The notes under the pieces: model-generated
The model's input: the letters and a program-made list of their open reading frames with translations, nothing else
Database searches by the model: none
What the model was told of the DNA's origin: nothing
Program-made: the position numbers and the translations under genes
Part shown: positions 34,082 through 45,344 of the stretch, piece after piece
Numbering within the stretch: position 1 is the stretch's first letter
How the letters are laid out: every line of letters starts with the position of its first letter
NCBI RefSeq assembly: GCF_000275845.1
Contig: NW_006766883.1
Coordinates: 1,018,418-1,075,788, forward strand
Origin: Dichomitus squalens LYAD-421 SS1
Taxonomy: Eukaryota > Basidiomycota > Agaricomycetes > Polyporales > Polyporaceae
DNA: 57,371 bases
Direction of reading: 5' to 3'

Positions 34082-34667
34082 ATGCACATGCCCGCCGCCA
34101 ACCCGAACGAGCCAAGTCCCGCGGCCCAGACCCCAGCTTCCCCTCCTGCCGCGCTCAACTCCGCACCTGCGCGTGCCAACGAACCCCCCTCACAGGAGGA
34201 CGGCGTGCTGCAGAGCCCGGCCTCAGATGTCGACTCGCATAGCTCGCAAGACGGCTCTTCTCCATCGGAGGGACCCGTTACCACAGCAGAGTACGTCGAT
34301 CTCCTTACCAGGACCGACCCCTCGGCTCGTGGGGCGCGAAGGGCTGACCAGACCTTCACGTTGCAGTGAGCACTTCGCCCGTCGCGCCGATCAGGTTGCC
34401 GTCGCCGTCGCTGTCGCCGCCGGGGCGCCGGAAGGGTGAGTACCAGTGCCAGACATGATTTGCGTGGTGGTCGAAGTATGCTCATGATACGCCCTTGCTT
34501 GCTCTAGGCCAGCGACCACTCGTAAAGATGACGCGGTAGAGGACGATGACGATGACTGGTTCGTTGACAAGGGCGGACCCACCCCCCCGACTGGCACAGT
34601 GAAGAGCAACATAAGGCCGACGGGAGTTAAGACCCAGGTAGCCCAGGAGCCCAAGAAGCCCAGTTGA
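34082..34667 (+). CDS. array copy 8, acidic protein with DDDDD-W-KGG-PT module
   Basis: Three exons, about 147 residues. The N-terminus resembles copy 7 (NEPSPAAQTPASPPAALNSA against NEPTGQNPISSTPAALDSAT) but exon 1 is longer, with a Ser/Asp-rich end. Phase-2 introns at the same places as copy 7 flank a 69-nt exon that starts with EHFARRADQVAVAVAVAAG. The last exon has AVEDDDDDWFVDKGGPTPPT and a Lys/Pro tail, TGA at 34665-34667. Intron 2 aligns base for base over much of its length with intron 2 of copy 7. Confidence 0.75.
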
Positions 34668-35066
34668 GCGAATGGCGATGTACATACAGTCTCTTGTGAT
34701 CGGGCCAACGCGATAAACTTTGGATGACCACTACGTGAGCGGGGTTATGACAGATCTATACCACTGTCGATACATTCCATTCAATGAAGCGATATACATT
34801 GAGGTAGATCGATACAAAGAAAAACATACTCGGGCGCGCAGCACGGACCAGCATCACAAAGCAGGGCGATACACCAAAAGGACTACAGAAGCAAGGAGCA
34901 CCAGCTGAGCGCCCAGAGCACAACCGGTATGCGCTAGTCTAGACATAGAGAGAGAGAGAGAACGTGAGCGAGAGCTATCGTCATCGCCATAGTCATCGTG
35001 AACGGCGGGTCATCAGAGTCCGTGCAAGTCATGACGAGTCGAAGGCCGAGAGCGGGGTGCGAGAGG
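34668..35066. other. intergenic, convergent; AG microsatellite
   Basis: Lies between the last array gene and the 3' end of the gene at 35067-36492. It includes a short (AG)n tract at about 34946-34961 and no gene. Confidence 0.5.
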
Positions 35067-36492
35067 TCATAGCCCGTTCGCGCTGCGGCGGCTCTGGCGG
35101 CTCGACGGCCGCCTGGCGAGCTGCTCCTTCGGGCGCGTAGTCGGCGACCACGCGTTCTGGAAGACCCAGATTTCCTTGCGCTGGCCGAAGTGGAAGATGC
35201 TCCGGGTGCCCATGGGCACGCTCCCTGCGAGCTTGAAGCCGCCGGCGTTGAAGAAGCGGAGGACGAACGCGACGAGCATGCTCTTGTCCACCTCGACTGC
35301 GGACGGTTAGTCAGCCATGGGGATTGGACGCGAGGAGGGTGGGCAGATGTGAGAGGGACGGGACGCACCTCCATAACCGCTCCTCTTCACCTCGAAGACG
35401 TGCCGGCCATCCTCTGTTGCACGATCGGCGGTGATCTTCTTGGGGAAGGTTGCACGGAGCTCCATGCCCAGCTGCTCACTTAGCGAGTACGGGGCCTCCA
35501 GCAGAGTCAACCTATCGCCCGCCCTTGAGAGCATCATCAAGAAGATGGAGGGTTCGTGGTCAGGCGTCGAGTCCACAAAGATGAGCTGTGGTGGCTTCCA
35601 CTAGCAGGAGAAAACGTGAGGGACTATGCCCGAGCAAAACGATGATGAATACATACCGGATTCCCTACGTTGACTGTCGCGAGATATGAGTAGCCCTTCG
35701 GAGCTTCGTCAGCTAGATGGCAGCGTCAGAGCAGGTATAACTAACGTTGACTGCAAGAGTTCGGTACAATTGGAGAATCATCTTCGCCGCCCTAATGCAG
35801 CATACGATTGAGCAAGGACGGACCCCAAACAAGAAAATGCGCGTACCAGAGCGCATCCTGGCCGACAGCAGCCCATGGTGTGCCGGCGAACTGAATCTTC
35901 CACTTGCCCCGCCGGCTGTCCGCACTGTTGAAGCCTCGGGGCCAGTGCTGGAGCACGTCCTCCTGCAATTCGTGGATCATAGCTTCCTGGTGCACGTTCT
36001 CCAGCCACAGCTCATTGGTCGACCGCAGCGTCAGGATGAGATGATCTACCCGATGCACATGTAGCCCGTCCCCATCGCCACCGGACAACCGCAACGGAAG
36101 CACGTACCTGGTACAAATGCGCGGATCCGCGAGCCAGAACGCGTCCGCACGCGATGCATGCCGTGCCCATCTGCGGACCGTCCCCTGGACATCGGCCGGG
36201 AGAGCGGGACGTCGCCGACGCCGTGGTCTGGGGTGCGCGTCCGCTTGAGCGCGGACTTGAGGGGCTGCTTGTTCCGCCCCGGGGTGGACGACCGCGAGAT
36301 TTCTCGGTCGAGCGGACGCGGGCGGCCGTGGGCGGGGGTGCCCGGCTGCACGGTGGGATATGCCGGGAAGGGCTGGGCGATGGGGGGAGTGGGTTGGCCG
36401 TAGACATAGCTAGGGGGGAACTGCTGGAAGTAGGGCTGTCCGGGGAAGCCTTGCTGGGGGGCGTAGTAGCTGCGGTCGTTCTGGTACTGCAT
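35067..36492 (-). CDS. conserved basidiomycete protein of unknown function
   Basis: The first exon, from the ATG at 36492, is Tyr/Gln/Pro-rich and disordered (MQYQNDRSYYAPQQGFPGQP) and then Arg/Ser-rich (LKSALKRTRTPDHG). A folded region follows over several exons: HLILTLRSTNELWLENVHQE, HWPRGF, WKIQFAGTPWAAVGQDALW, GYSYLATVNVGNPWKPPQLI, SRAGDRLTLLEAPYSLSEQL, RATFPKKI. It ends with MLVAFVLRFFNAGGFKLAGS and RKEIWVFQNAW and a basic tail. I know this pattern (an N-terminal WPPG-like and a C-terminal ExLVFKG-like motif) from a multicopy family in mushroom genomes with no assigned role. One intron near 35730 appears unusually short as read, so that boundary is uncertain. Divergent from MPC1. Confidence 0.65.
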
Positions 36493-37057
36493 GCTGTGCG
36501 GCGAATCCGGGGAAATGGAGGGAGGTAAGCGTGGTCTTCGGGGAACGATCCGAGGCGCTGTGCGGTCAGCGGGCGGTCAGAGGATGCTGTCGGGAGAAGG
36601 TGGCTCAGGTGAGGTGGGCGACTAGAGGCGAGGATGTGTCTGGGAGACAAGGGGCGCAGGGCGAGGGGGCGAGCTCTGTTTTGCATTTCCCGTTAGCGCC
36701 TGCGAAGCCGCTGCAACGAGGCAGATGAGATGCACTCGACACTGTTTGCTCCTCAATGTCCGCCTCGATCACCATTCTCCCTGCACCGCTCGGGGCCTGG
36801 ACGAGAGAGGGGACCGTGCCCGTGTTTGTCGTGCATCAGTATCATAGACCTTCGTTCGGCCACAGAGAGAAGAGCATGACACGTTGTCGAGGTTCGAAGT
36901 GGTCCGAGTCGGATGCCTTCTCGCGCTGTCCCCACAGGCGCCCGGCCCCACGTGAGCGCTCCGCAAGAAGACGGGCGCCTCGCGTTGGCCGTGTCGGAGT
37001 CGTTGTACGAGAAATCGTGCTCGTCAGACTGCTCGCACTTCCTCCTCCACTCCCAAC
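36493..37057. promoter_or_regulatory. divergent intergenic region, conserved protein / MPC1
   Basis: 565 bases between two genes transcribed outward. No other gene is supported. No clear TATA box was seen next to MPC1; a pyrimidine-rich tract (about 37030-37055) precedes its ATG. Confidence 0.45.
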
Positions 37058-37679
37058 ATGGCTTCCAAGGTCGTCCAGTGGCTCCAGTCCCCTGCTGCCC
37101 GCGAGTACTTCTTCAGTGCGTATTCTGTGTGTTATTTTGAAGTCTTCATCTAACTCGCTCGACGCAGGCACGCATTTTTGGGGACCGGTCCGTGTCAAAC
37201 GCTCCGACTAGGTGGTATGAGTCGACTCACTCAGCCTTCTGCCCCAGGTCGCAAACTGGGGTCTCCCCCTCGCCGCCATCGCAGACTTGAACAAAACAGA
37301 GGATGTGATATCGGGGCCCATGACCACGGCGTTGGCTTCCTACTCGTGAGTGCAGTCATCCTCACCTTGCGTAGGCATCGAATTCACACCTCGAGGACAC
37401 CGCCTCCAAGTCTGGTCTTCATGCGTTTCGGTGCGTGTTCGTCCGTGTGCTATTCCCAGAGGCGTACTGAGTCGTGTCGTGCTATTCTCAGCATGGCGCG
37501 TACAACCAAGGAACTACCTGCTCTTCGCGTGCCACGCGACAAACGCGACCGCCCAACTCATCCAGGGTGGTCGCTTCGTCAACTACTGGTACCTCGGCGG
37601 GCAGGACAAGGAGCAATCGAGCAAGCCTGTCGCGCAAGAGGTTGTGGACACCGCCAAGACCGTTGTTGCGTCAAAATGA
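37058..37679 (+). CDS. MPC1: mitochondrial pyruvate carrier subunit 1
   Basis: Mpc1 pairs with an Mpc2-type subunit in the inner mitochondrial membrane to import pyruvate. The spliced protein of about 109 residues reads [87 protein letters not shown] and VNYWYLGG. It has the family WGP...NWG and FMRFAW...QPRN signatures. Five exons with four introns: the phase-1 intron before THFW, one between GP and VAN, and two around LVFMRF. Length and motifs are normal. The stop is at 37677-37679. Confidence 0.95.
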
Positions 37680-37857
37680 GCCTCAGGACCGCACTCCTGG
37701 TTTTCCTTCCATACAATTCACACGCGCTGGGCGGACGTTTTGTTGCCGTATTTGCTCCATACATAGCTTACCCTAATAGTAGAAGTAGAACAGTGCAACG
37801 ACGTCGTATGCCGGAGACAGCAAGAAACAAAAAAAAACGAAAAACCCATGTCCGAGG

Positions 37858-40800
37858 TCACCAGAAGCCGTCGTCCCCGTCCCCGCCCTTGCTCTTCTTC
37901 CCGCCCTTCGTCTGAGCGAGGGCTTGACGCTGATACATCTCTGCGATCTACACCGCAATCGTCATAAGAACAACTGGCATGATGGCCGCGAAATTGCTCA
38001 GCGTACCTGCTCAGGACCCGTCGCGTCGTCTGCGTCCTTGTCTTCTCGGATTTTGATGAATCGAGGGAACCGCAGGGAGATACCGCGCTCCTCGACCTTT
38101 TAGGCATCCGCGTCAGTTCTTGTCGCGTTCACCCGACTCGCTCAGAGCGCAGCTCGTAGTGTAGTGGGGACGTACCAAACCCTGCGCGGCGGTATATATG
38201 GGGCTCAGACTCAGGTCCGCCGTCAGGACCTCCCAGACGACCTTGGGCTCGAACCAGACGTCCGGCTTCGCGCCGCCGATCTTGATGTCCCCGCGGGGCG
38301 CGTGCACCTCGAGCGGCTTGAGCGTCTCGTAGTGCGCCTGCAGCGCCTCGTCGCTGAACCCGGTGCCGATCTTGCAGATCGTCTGGTACTCCTCCGCGTC
38401 GGCGTCGTAGCACGCGAGGAGGAACGCGCCGTAGACGTTCGTCCGCTTGCCCTTGCCGAAGTAGCCACCGACGACGACGAGGTCGAGCGAGTCGCCGACC
38501 CCGGCGAGGTAGTCCTTCTTGAGCTGCAACGCGGGGTCAGCTACTGAAAGAGAGAGGGGGGAGACAGTGACGTTTCGTGTGGCTAACTGACTGACCTTGA
38601 GCCAGTTGACGGTGCGCCTGCTGGGCTGGTAGTGGCTGAACTCGCCCTCGAGCATCTTCACCATGAGGCCCTCGCAGCCGTCCTTGACGCTCTCCTCGAG
38701 GAAGGTCTGGATTTCGTCCACCGTTTCGGCATCGGACGCCTTTGCGAACTGGAACTCGTGCTCCACGGGCTGGAAGTGCTCCTGGAGCAGCGCCCGACGC
38801 TCGGCGAAGTCCTTTTGCAGCAGCGGCTGTTGGACGCGTGAAATGGCACGTTGTTCGGTACGACATAGTCAATGTGTGTTCGGTAGGAGACAGGGCAGAT
38901 TGTCAGTCAGCCAGGCTCCGTAACGATCAACGGAACTCGGGCCAGGGGCAGAGCTTCTGATAGGGGACACAAGACGTACCTCGCCGTTCAAATATAGCAG
39001 ATCAAACGCGAACAGGCACACGCGGACTTTGATGTCCTCCACCTTGACATCCTTCCGCTTGCGCCTAGAGAGCTCTTGGAAGGGGAGGAGCTTCGCAGTG
39101 TCTTTGTCTATAGCCACCGCCTCGGCATCAAACACGAAGGTTTCCGTGCCCTCCTTGACACACTGTGGAATGCCACGAGATCAGATAAATATGTTCTCGG
39201 GATGCGTGGCCATGCCACCGTAGTATTCAAATGCGAATGTGGAGGGCTCCGTATGACATGGGGTTCGTGAACCACATACCCGGGGCAATTGTTCCATGAG
39301 ATCGGGGTACTTCTTGCTCATGTCCTCGGAATTGCGGCTGAACACGGCAATAGTGCCGTCTGCGAGCTTGTGGACCTGTACGCACAACGCGATAAACACA
39401 TGGAAGCTCGTGGACGGACTGTGGTCGAAGAAGGCTGTACCTGTGCGCGCTCGCCATCGTACTTGTACTCGCATGTGAATTTCTTGCCCTCGAACTTGTC
39501 GAGGACCTCTCCTATAGCCTTCGTAGGCTTGGCCAGCATAGGCTTAAGGGGCACCCCAGGACTGAGTTTGCACTTCTCCTTAAGGCCGTCAATGCCGGCA
39601 TTGAGGAGAGCGGGAATAACGAGGTCGTAGTTCGGAAGTTCGCTAGAAGATGATGTTGAACACGGACATGGTTCACAGCGACCTAACCAGTACGCGAAAC
39701 GTCATACCTGTACACCTGCTTGATGATCCCGGCAGCCTCTTCAAGCCGGGCAGCAAGCTTCTCCGTATTCAGCCTCTTGTTCGCTGTGAACGGCGAGAAC
39801 ACCAGTCCGATCAGTACCCTTACCCCCACACCGGCACAGCACATGTCAAACAAGACTCACCGCTTTCCTGTTCAGCGAGGACAGCGGCATGCGCTAGTGC
39901 AACAAGGACGGTGCGCTCGGCGTTACCTATTCGGAGCTTGCCTTCTAGACTGCGGATAATGTACTTCGCTTCCTGGCCCTGACAAGATGCGAGCAGCTTC
40001 GTGATGATGGACACTTTCTTGTTTTGTGACTGAGATGACATCATAAGTTGAACCGCGGTGGGAGTTGCACGCGGCGTGATCGAAGGGAAACGTACAGAGT
40101 GCCCGCTGCTCATAGCGATCTCTTTGAGATTCTTGAACACGGTGGGAAGAGTCAGTGGTTTAGGCTTGAAGAGCGTCTTCTGGCTATTCTTGGAGTTCTG
40201 CGATAGCGACAGTCAGTTCGCAAGGGGCCTCTCTCGATTGGCAGGCACTGACCATAGCGACGAGCCCGAGGTCACCCTCCTTCTTCAAGTCTGCCTTGAC
40301 GGTCGCCAGACTTCGGCCTGTAGACTCACTGATGGCCTTGACCAGCAAACTCTCGCCGATACCTAGCTCGATCCCCATATAGTCAGGGCAGAGCTGAAAG
40401 TATCAAATGAAGATGACGTGTCTCGTAGAGTATATCTGAAGCGTACTCGGTTAATGCAGAGGTAGACTGCTTGGAGCAGGGATTGCGTAACCCCCTCTGC
40501 TCTCCGTCGAATGACCAAAAGCAAGAAGGATGTCAATAAGGAGGTCTTCTCGATGCGTTTGGTGGTCGCCTCAATCAGCGAAAACACCTTGGCCAACGCG
40601 GCATAGGGCACACTATGTATACGAGTAAGTGCAGGGACGGAACGCAGAATCAGTCCGCTTACGGTTCTCCGACGTTCCAGCCGTTAGGGAGGTCGACCTC
40701 CTCGATCTTCAATAGTGCTGCTTCGGCGCTGCGGAGATGCGCTCAGTTCAGTCACAAAGTCGAGAGGCTGAGCTCACTTCTGTGACGCAACGCCGCCCTC

Positions 40801-41531
40801 CTCTTCCTCCTCCAAGTCCTCATCCGCATCAACCTCTTCCTCGCCTTCATCCGGGTCTTCTTCGACAGCGGATGAGACAGCGGCGTCATCTTCATCTATA
40901 GGTTCAGCCACCGCCACAACCTTGTTCGCCTTGGCATTGGGTCCCGATTTCGATGGTGCGCTCGGAACACTATTGGGCTTTGCCGTAGTGTTTGAGGACG
41001 GTGGTTTCTGTGAGCCCGCCCGCGTCTGCTTCGTATTGGACGGACCAGCTGGATGGCAGCACGCCTCAGCAAAATGAGAGTTGCGATGTCGAGCAGCAGC
41101 ACTCACGTCCCGAATCATCCTCATCGTCGGATTGGATCACTCGTCGTTTCTTCGACGCTGGTGGCTTCGGCTTGGCTGGCAACGATGTGAATCATTGCAA
41201 CGAGTCTAATCAAAATGACAACTCACGATGTTTGGCCGGTGATGGAGAGCGTGTCGCCGCCACCACTGTTGTATGTTGGCACTGTGATAGGTGACCCTTA
41301 GGGAAGCGCGTACCTTTCTCAGAATCACCGACCCCCCCTTTTGCATCCACTGCATCCTCCTCCTTCTCTGCTTTCGTACTGCGTTTCCTCTTCCCACCGA
41401 ACGCGTTGTCCAGTGTGGTTTGAACGGGGGGATCCCCTCCCTTCCCAAAGAACTTGCCTGGACAGACCGGTCAATCTCTAGTAGAGTTGCGGTGTATCAG
41501 AGCACATACCCAGAGTCTGTTGGCGGACCAT
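37858..41531 (-). CDS. CDC9: DNA ligase I (ATP-dependent)
   Basis: Seals Okazaki fragments and repair nicks in nucleus and mitochondria. The start at 41531 gives MVRQQTLG, interrupted by an intron, then KFFGKG, which rebuilds a PCNA-binding PIP box (QQTLGKFF). A basic/acidic linker follows, with an Asp/Glu-rich block around 40800-40900. The DNA-binding domain contains [60 protein letters not shown] and [16 protein letters not shown]. The adenylation motif [14 protein letters not shown] supplies the catalytic lysine, then [29 protein letters not shown] and NWLKLKKDYL. The OB-fold part ends in [35 protein letters not shown] and a short Gly/Lys tail, stop at 37858-37860. Many small introns; otherwise complete. 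Confidence 0.95.
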
Positions 41532-42399
41532 GATAGATGTAGCTGAGTTTCGGATGTAGCAGGTATGCAGACGCGACTCGACGCGGACCCTCGGAAGCGC
41601 GGCTTTGACGCGTAACGTGACTGTGACGAGCATAAGTTACTCCACGCGACTGGCGTGGAACAGGCTTTCTGAAAACGGTCAGCAGAGGCCGCTGTACATC
41701 CAGCCAGCAAGTGAGTGTGTCTCGAACAGCCTTCGAGTACCGCGAATTCAGGCGGACAAAGGCGAGAGGCAAGTTCAGCAAGCAGCAGCAGCACCGTCAA
41801 TCGTCGCCTACCACGAATGGAGATGACGCAGGGACGTGATTCGTGTCAAGAGCGCCTGTGACCTACGCGATCGAACGACGCGCGCAATAATGGTGGCTGC
41901 GCTGCATGCTTGTCACCAACGAGCATCACCCCCCTGCGTTTCGACACAAGCATGCCCCTCTGATACTATTGTGCTTCAGACTTCCAAATTCAATTGCGCT
42001 GATTTGACATTATAATGCATTGACTTACAAAAGCTCCAGCGACCAAATCCATGTGAAGATTCACACGACCCACTAGTTCAAGGGACATCCAGCTCGCGAT
42101 GATTCGCTCGGTCTCCGGATATCCTGTGGGCCTGCATCCATGCGGCTGCCATCGCTATGTGTGAAACCCATTCACAGGGCCACAGCCATGCAAGCGTCTG
42201 CTCCATATCACCATCTATCTGTCCACGGTCAAACCGTATCACCCAACTGTCTTCTACGCTTCTCTCCGAGCAGATTTCTCATGAATCGGTCGAGAGACAC
42301 AAATCCTCGTCCTCTTGAGTACCCACGAAGTCCCAGTACGTGCGTCTGCATGCCTCCGACCGCCCGTGCAAGCACTGTCCTCCCTCCGGGTCCCCAGCC
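41532..42399. promoter_or_regulatory. divergent intergenic region, DNA ligase / seven-helix protein
   Basis: 868 bases between two outward genes. GACGCGTAACGTGACTGTGA near 41606 contains ACGCGT, the MCB-like element found in cell-cycle promoters of fungi. Its position about 75 bases before the ligase ATG fits a G1/S gene, which is inference. No gene seen. Confidence 0.4.
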
Positions 42400-44277
42400 A
42401 TGTCTGCACTCGCGTCATTAACAACTTCTGTGATAATCCTTGAGGTATGTTGTGTCCATCGCTCACCTTGAAACACCGTGCTGAACAAAGCAGTTTATGA
42501 ACATTTCCCTCTTACTACTCCTCGTGTTTACGCCTGCTCCTAAACACCCTATTGTCAAAGCCCTCATGATCTCTTGTCTCCTTCGCTCCGTGTTGGACAT
42601 CCTACCTCCTATAGTACACAAAATCATCCCTCAAAAGCTCGGCATTCATATAACGAAACATCCAGCCACAGTCAACTTCTGCATCGTAGACTCTATATTG
42701 TGAGTCCTTATGCACGCCCCGCGCTCCTGACTTCAAGACGTTTTTCACAGGCTTAATTATGTCACCGTGGTCAAAGCAGCATTCGCTGTCAACTTTACCT
42801 TGGTATGAAGCCTCTCATGCACTTGAAGAGGGTCCTGAATCATGTCTTGTAGCCATTCCTGGGACTTGCTCTCCTTCAGGCCAAGCCAAAGCGCAGCGCG
42901 GATGATCATCCTCACCTTACGAGACGCAACGTGTGGATCCTGTGCGTCTCTCCGTTCTGTATGTGCGAATCTAGGTGTATCAAGTTCTATTCTTCCGCGC
43001 TGACCCTTCTTCTAGTATGGGCGCTGCCTGTGTTGCTCACCCCTATTCATGTTCTCTCGCAGGGAACCCCAAAGTCGGTACAATATAACATCGTCAGTCC
43101 CATTTGATCGCACTCATTGAAGCCGGGTAGTTAATCGATATTCAGACTTCATGTTACTTCGACGATCCTGCCTTCACAATAGTGTCCCTGATCTTCACTC
43201 TCATACCACTTGCCGTTTCCACCATCGTCGCCGCCGTTCTAGCCGTCGTCATCTGGCGCTTCTCCACCATGCTCGATCGCACGGGGTGGCACTTTGCGAA
43301 GACGAAGCGATTCGCTCGGTTTGGGGCCCTCGTCTTGGTGACTATGATTTCAGCATCACTCTACACGGTGGTGCTTTCACAATGGATCCACTTGCGCCGC
43401 CGATGGCCCGACGGGGATGGTACGTGGACACAGGACACCGGGTGGGTCAGAATTATCCGCACAAGCGTGCTTTGGGAAGGTAGTCTCCTTAACACATTGC
43501 ATCGTCACCATCTCCTGACAACCATCCCTAAGCTATAACTCCGATGCTGTTTTTCGTGATATTCGCAGCGCAAGAGGAAATATACGAGACGTGGCTCGGG
43601 TGGATATCTTGCATCCTTCCCAGGAGGAAACATGACGGGAACCATCACGGTCGCTTTGGGAATAGCCTCCAGACGTCGCACCGCGGTAAGTTGTCGCTAA
43701 ACTTAGCTATCTCCGCGAGGATGGAAGAAGTCTAACTCGACATGCCACGATCATAGTTGTATCTGCCGAACATGCATCTTGCGCTACCCTGCCAAACCGT
43801 AGCACGACTGCGCACGATGGCGAGACGGCAGCCGTCGAAAGACTAACACCGCAACCGATCTTTACGCGGCTGGAGAAGATCGTCTCGCGCCCGCTGACGT
43901 CTTCCGGTACACGCCGCTCTTACCAAAGCGAGCGGGGACGCCAGCGACCGCGGAGCATCCCCACGTTGGACGGTCTCACGCCCGCCCCACGACATGGGAC
44001 CACGGAAGCGGCCTTGCCACAAGAGCCGCAGGGGCCTGCACAGTCGCGTTTTGCGTTCTTGAAGGGTCCCTCCTTGATGACGTTTGGAAGCGCAGCCTCC
44101 GCAGGTACCAGCCGCGGTATCACGACCTCGTCCGGCGATACGTACGAGGTGGAGGAAGGCGTGCGGCCCGGTACTGGCGACCTGCAAAGTCCGTCGAGAG
44201 CTTACACTAGACCGGACACTCCAGGATCGTGGAAGACCTTTGGGACCGAGGAGGCAGGCAAGCGGCCGAAGGGCTGA
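42400..44277 (+). CDS. seven-transmembrane receptor-like protein
   Basis: Splicing an exon at 42400-42444 (MSALASLTTSVIILE) to 42494 gives a first hydrophobic helix (FMNISLLLLLVFTP). It is followed by KHPIVKALMISCLLRSVLDI, LNYVTVVKAAFAVNFTLPFL, ALPVLLTPIHVL, a CYFDDP loop, IVSLIFTLIPLAVSTIVAAV, LVLVTMISASLYTVVL and ITPMLFFVIFAAQEEIYETW. That is seven helices and then a Ser/Thr/Arg-rich cytoplasmic tail of about 190 residues. The layout is that of a fungal G-protein-coupled receptor. Orphan receptors with an FGTQ/DxxRVW-like end of helix 7 are common in mushrooms, and AAQEEIYETW fits that pattern. It is not a clear STE3 pheromone receptor. About seven introns; the ligand is unknown. Confidence 0.7.
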
Positions 44278-44583
44278 CAGAAGTCGCACGTTGAGATGTA
44301 TTCATTTTTGTGTGTTTTTACCCCGTAGCTCTGCATGTAACACTAGGCCGCTTGTAGCATACGACTGTACCTAATAGTTCCTAAGTATGCGTTAGCATTT
44401 GCCTTAGACCTCTCGGATATTCCTCCATAAGTGGAAGGCAGGAAGACTAGCGAGTCTAACCGGAAGATGCCGAACTGTACAGTTCATTGATGGTGGCTTG
44501 CCCTCTCAGTTAGCGCCCATAGCCCAAAAGCTTGAAGGTACTATCCGCCGCCGCCCACCGCCTCCATCCTCAAGACTCCAGCC
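44278..44583. promoter_or_regulatory. intergenic region upstream of RPS11
   Basis: 306 bases between the receptor-like gene and RPS11. No gene; presumably 3' UTR of the former and promoter of the latter. A pyrimidine-rich stretch lies just before the ATG. Confidence 0.4.
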
Positions 44584-45344
44584 ATGGCCGAACAGGTGAG
44601 CGCCGTCTCTTTCACCACAGAGGGAGAGCGTGCCTTTGACCCCGTTATGCTGGCAGATCGAGAAGGCATTCCAGAAGCAGCCCATCTTCCACAACGCGAA
44701 GGCTCGCGGTATGTTTTAGGCTCGGGAGTACGAGAGATGGCCGGATGCTCATAGCCGGATGGGTTGTAGGTGGCAAGAAGGTCTCCACCAAGGAGAAGCG
44801 GTGGTATAAGGATGTTGGTCTTGGCTTCAAGACCCCGTCTGAGGCGATTCACGGCAGCTACATTGGTACGTTCCTATGACCCTATATGCGCTTTGTTCCG
44901 AGAAGCGAACATCCACTCTAGACAAGAAGTGCCCTTTCACCGGTGAGGTCTCGATTCGTGGCCGCATCCTCACTGGCCGTGTCATCTCCACCAAAATGAC
45001 GCGCACTGTCATCATTCGTCGGGACTACCTTCACTACATCCCGAAATACAGTACGTCTCATCACCCGATCTATGGGCGCAACCATTCCTCATCGCTATGT
45101 GCGCTCGCTCTACGTAGACCGTTACGAGAAGCGTCACAAGAACCTTGCGGCGCATGTATCACCAGCTTTCCGTGTAGAGATCGGCGATGTGGTCACTGTT
45201 GGTGAGTACTCGTCGGTGTGCTTGCGATTATGCGTTTCTCAAGTTCGGATAGGTCAGTGCCGGCCGCTGTCGAAAACTGTGCGTTTCAACGTGCTTCGGG
45301 TGTCGAAGAACAAGGCCGCGGCAAAGTCTTTCGGCAAGTTTTGA
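44584..45344 (+). CDS. RPS11: 40S ribosomal protein S11 (uS17)
   Basis: Small-subunit ribosomal protein that binds 18S rRNA. Six exons give [133 protein letters not shown] and [17 protein letters not shown]. About 155 residues, as expected. Only the first 4 residues lie in exon 1, a common feature of fungal ribosomal protein genes. Confidence 0.96.

Noticed and set aside
21699..34667. Array as secreted effectors or a biosynthetic cluster
   Set aside because: No signal peptides and no enzyme genes among the copies; there is no evidence for either role.
38164..38547. Plus-strand frame of 127 codons
   Set aside because: Shadow of the high-GC DNA ligase exons on the minus strand.
42400..44277. 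Identification as a STE3 pheromone receptor (mating-type locus)
   Set aside because: The helix count fits, but I could not find the characteristic STE3 residues, and no pheromone precursor with a CaaX end was seen nearby.
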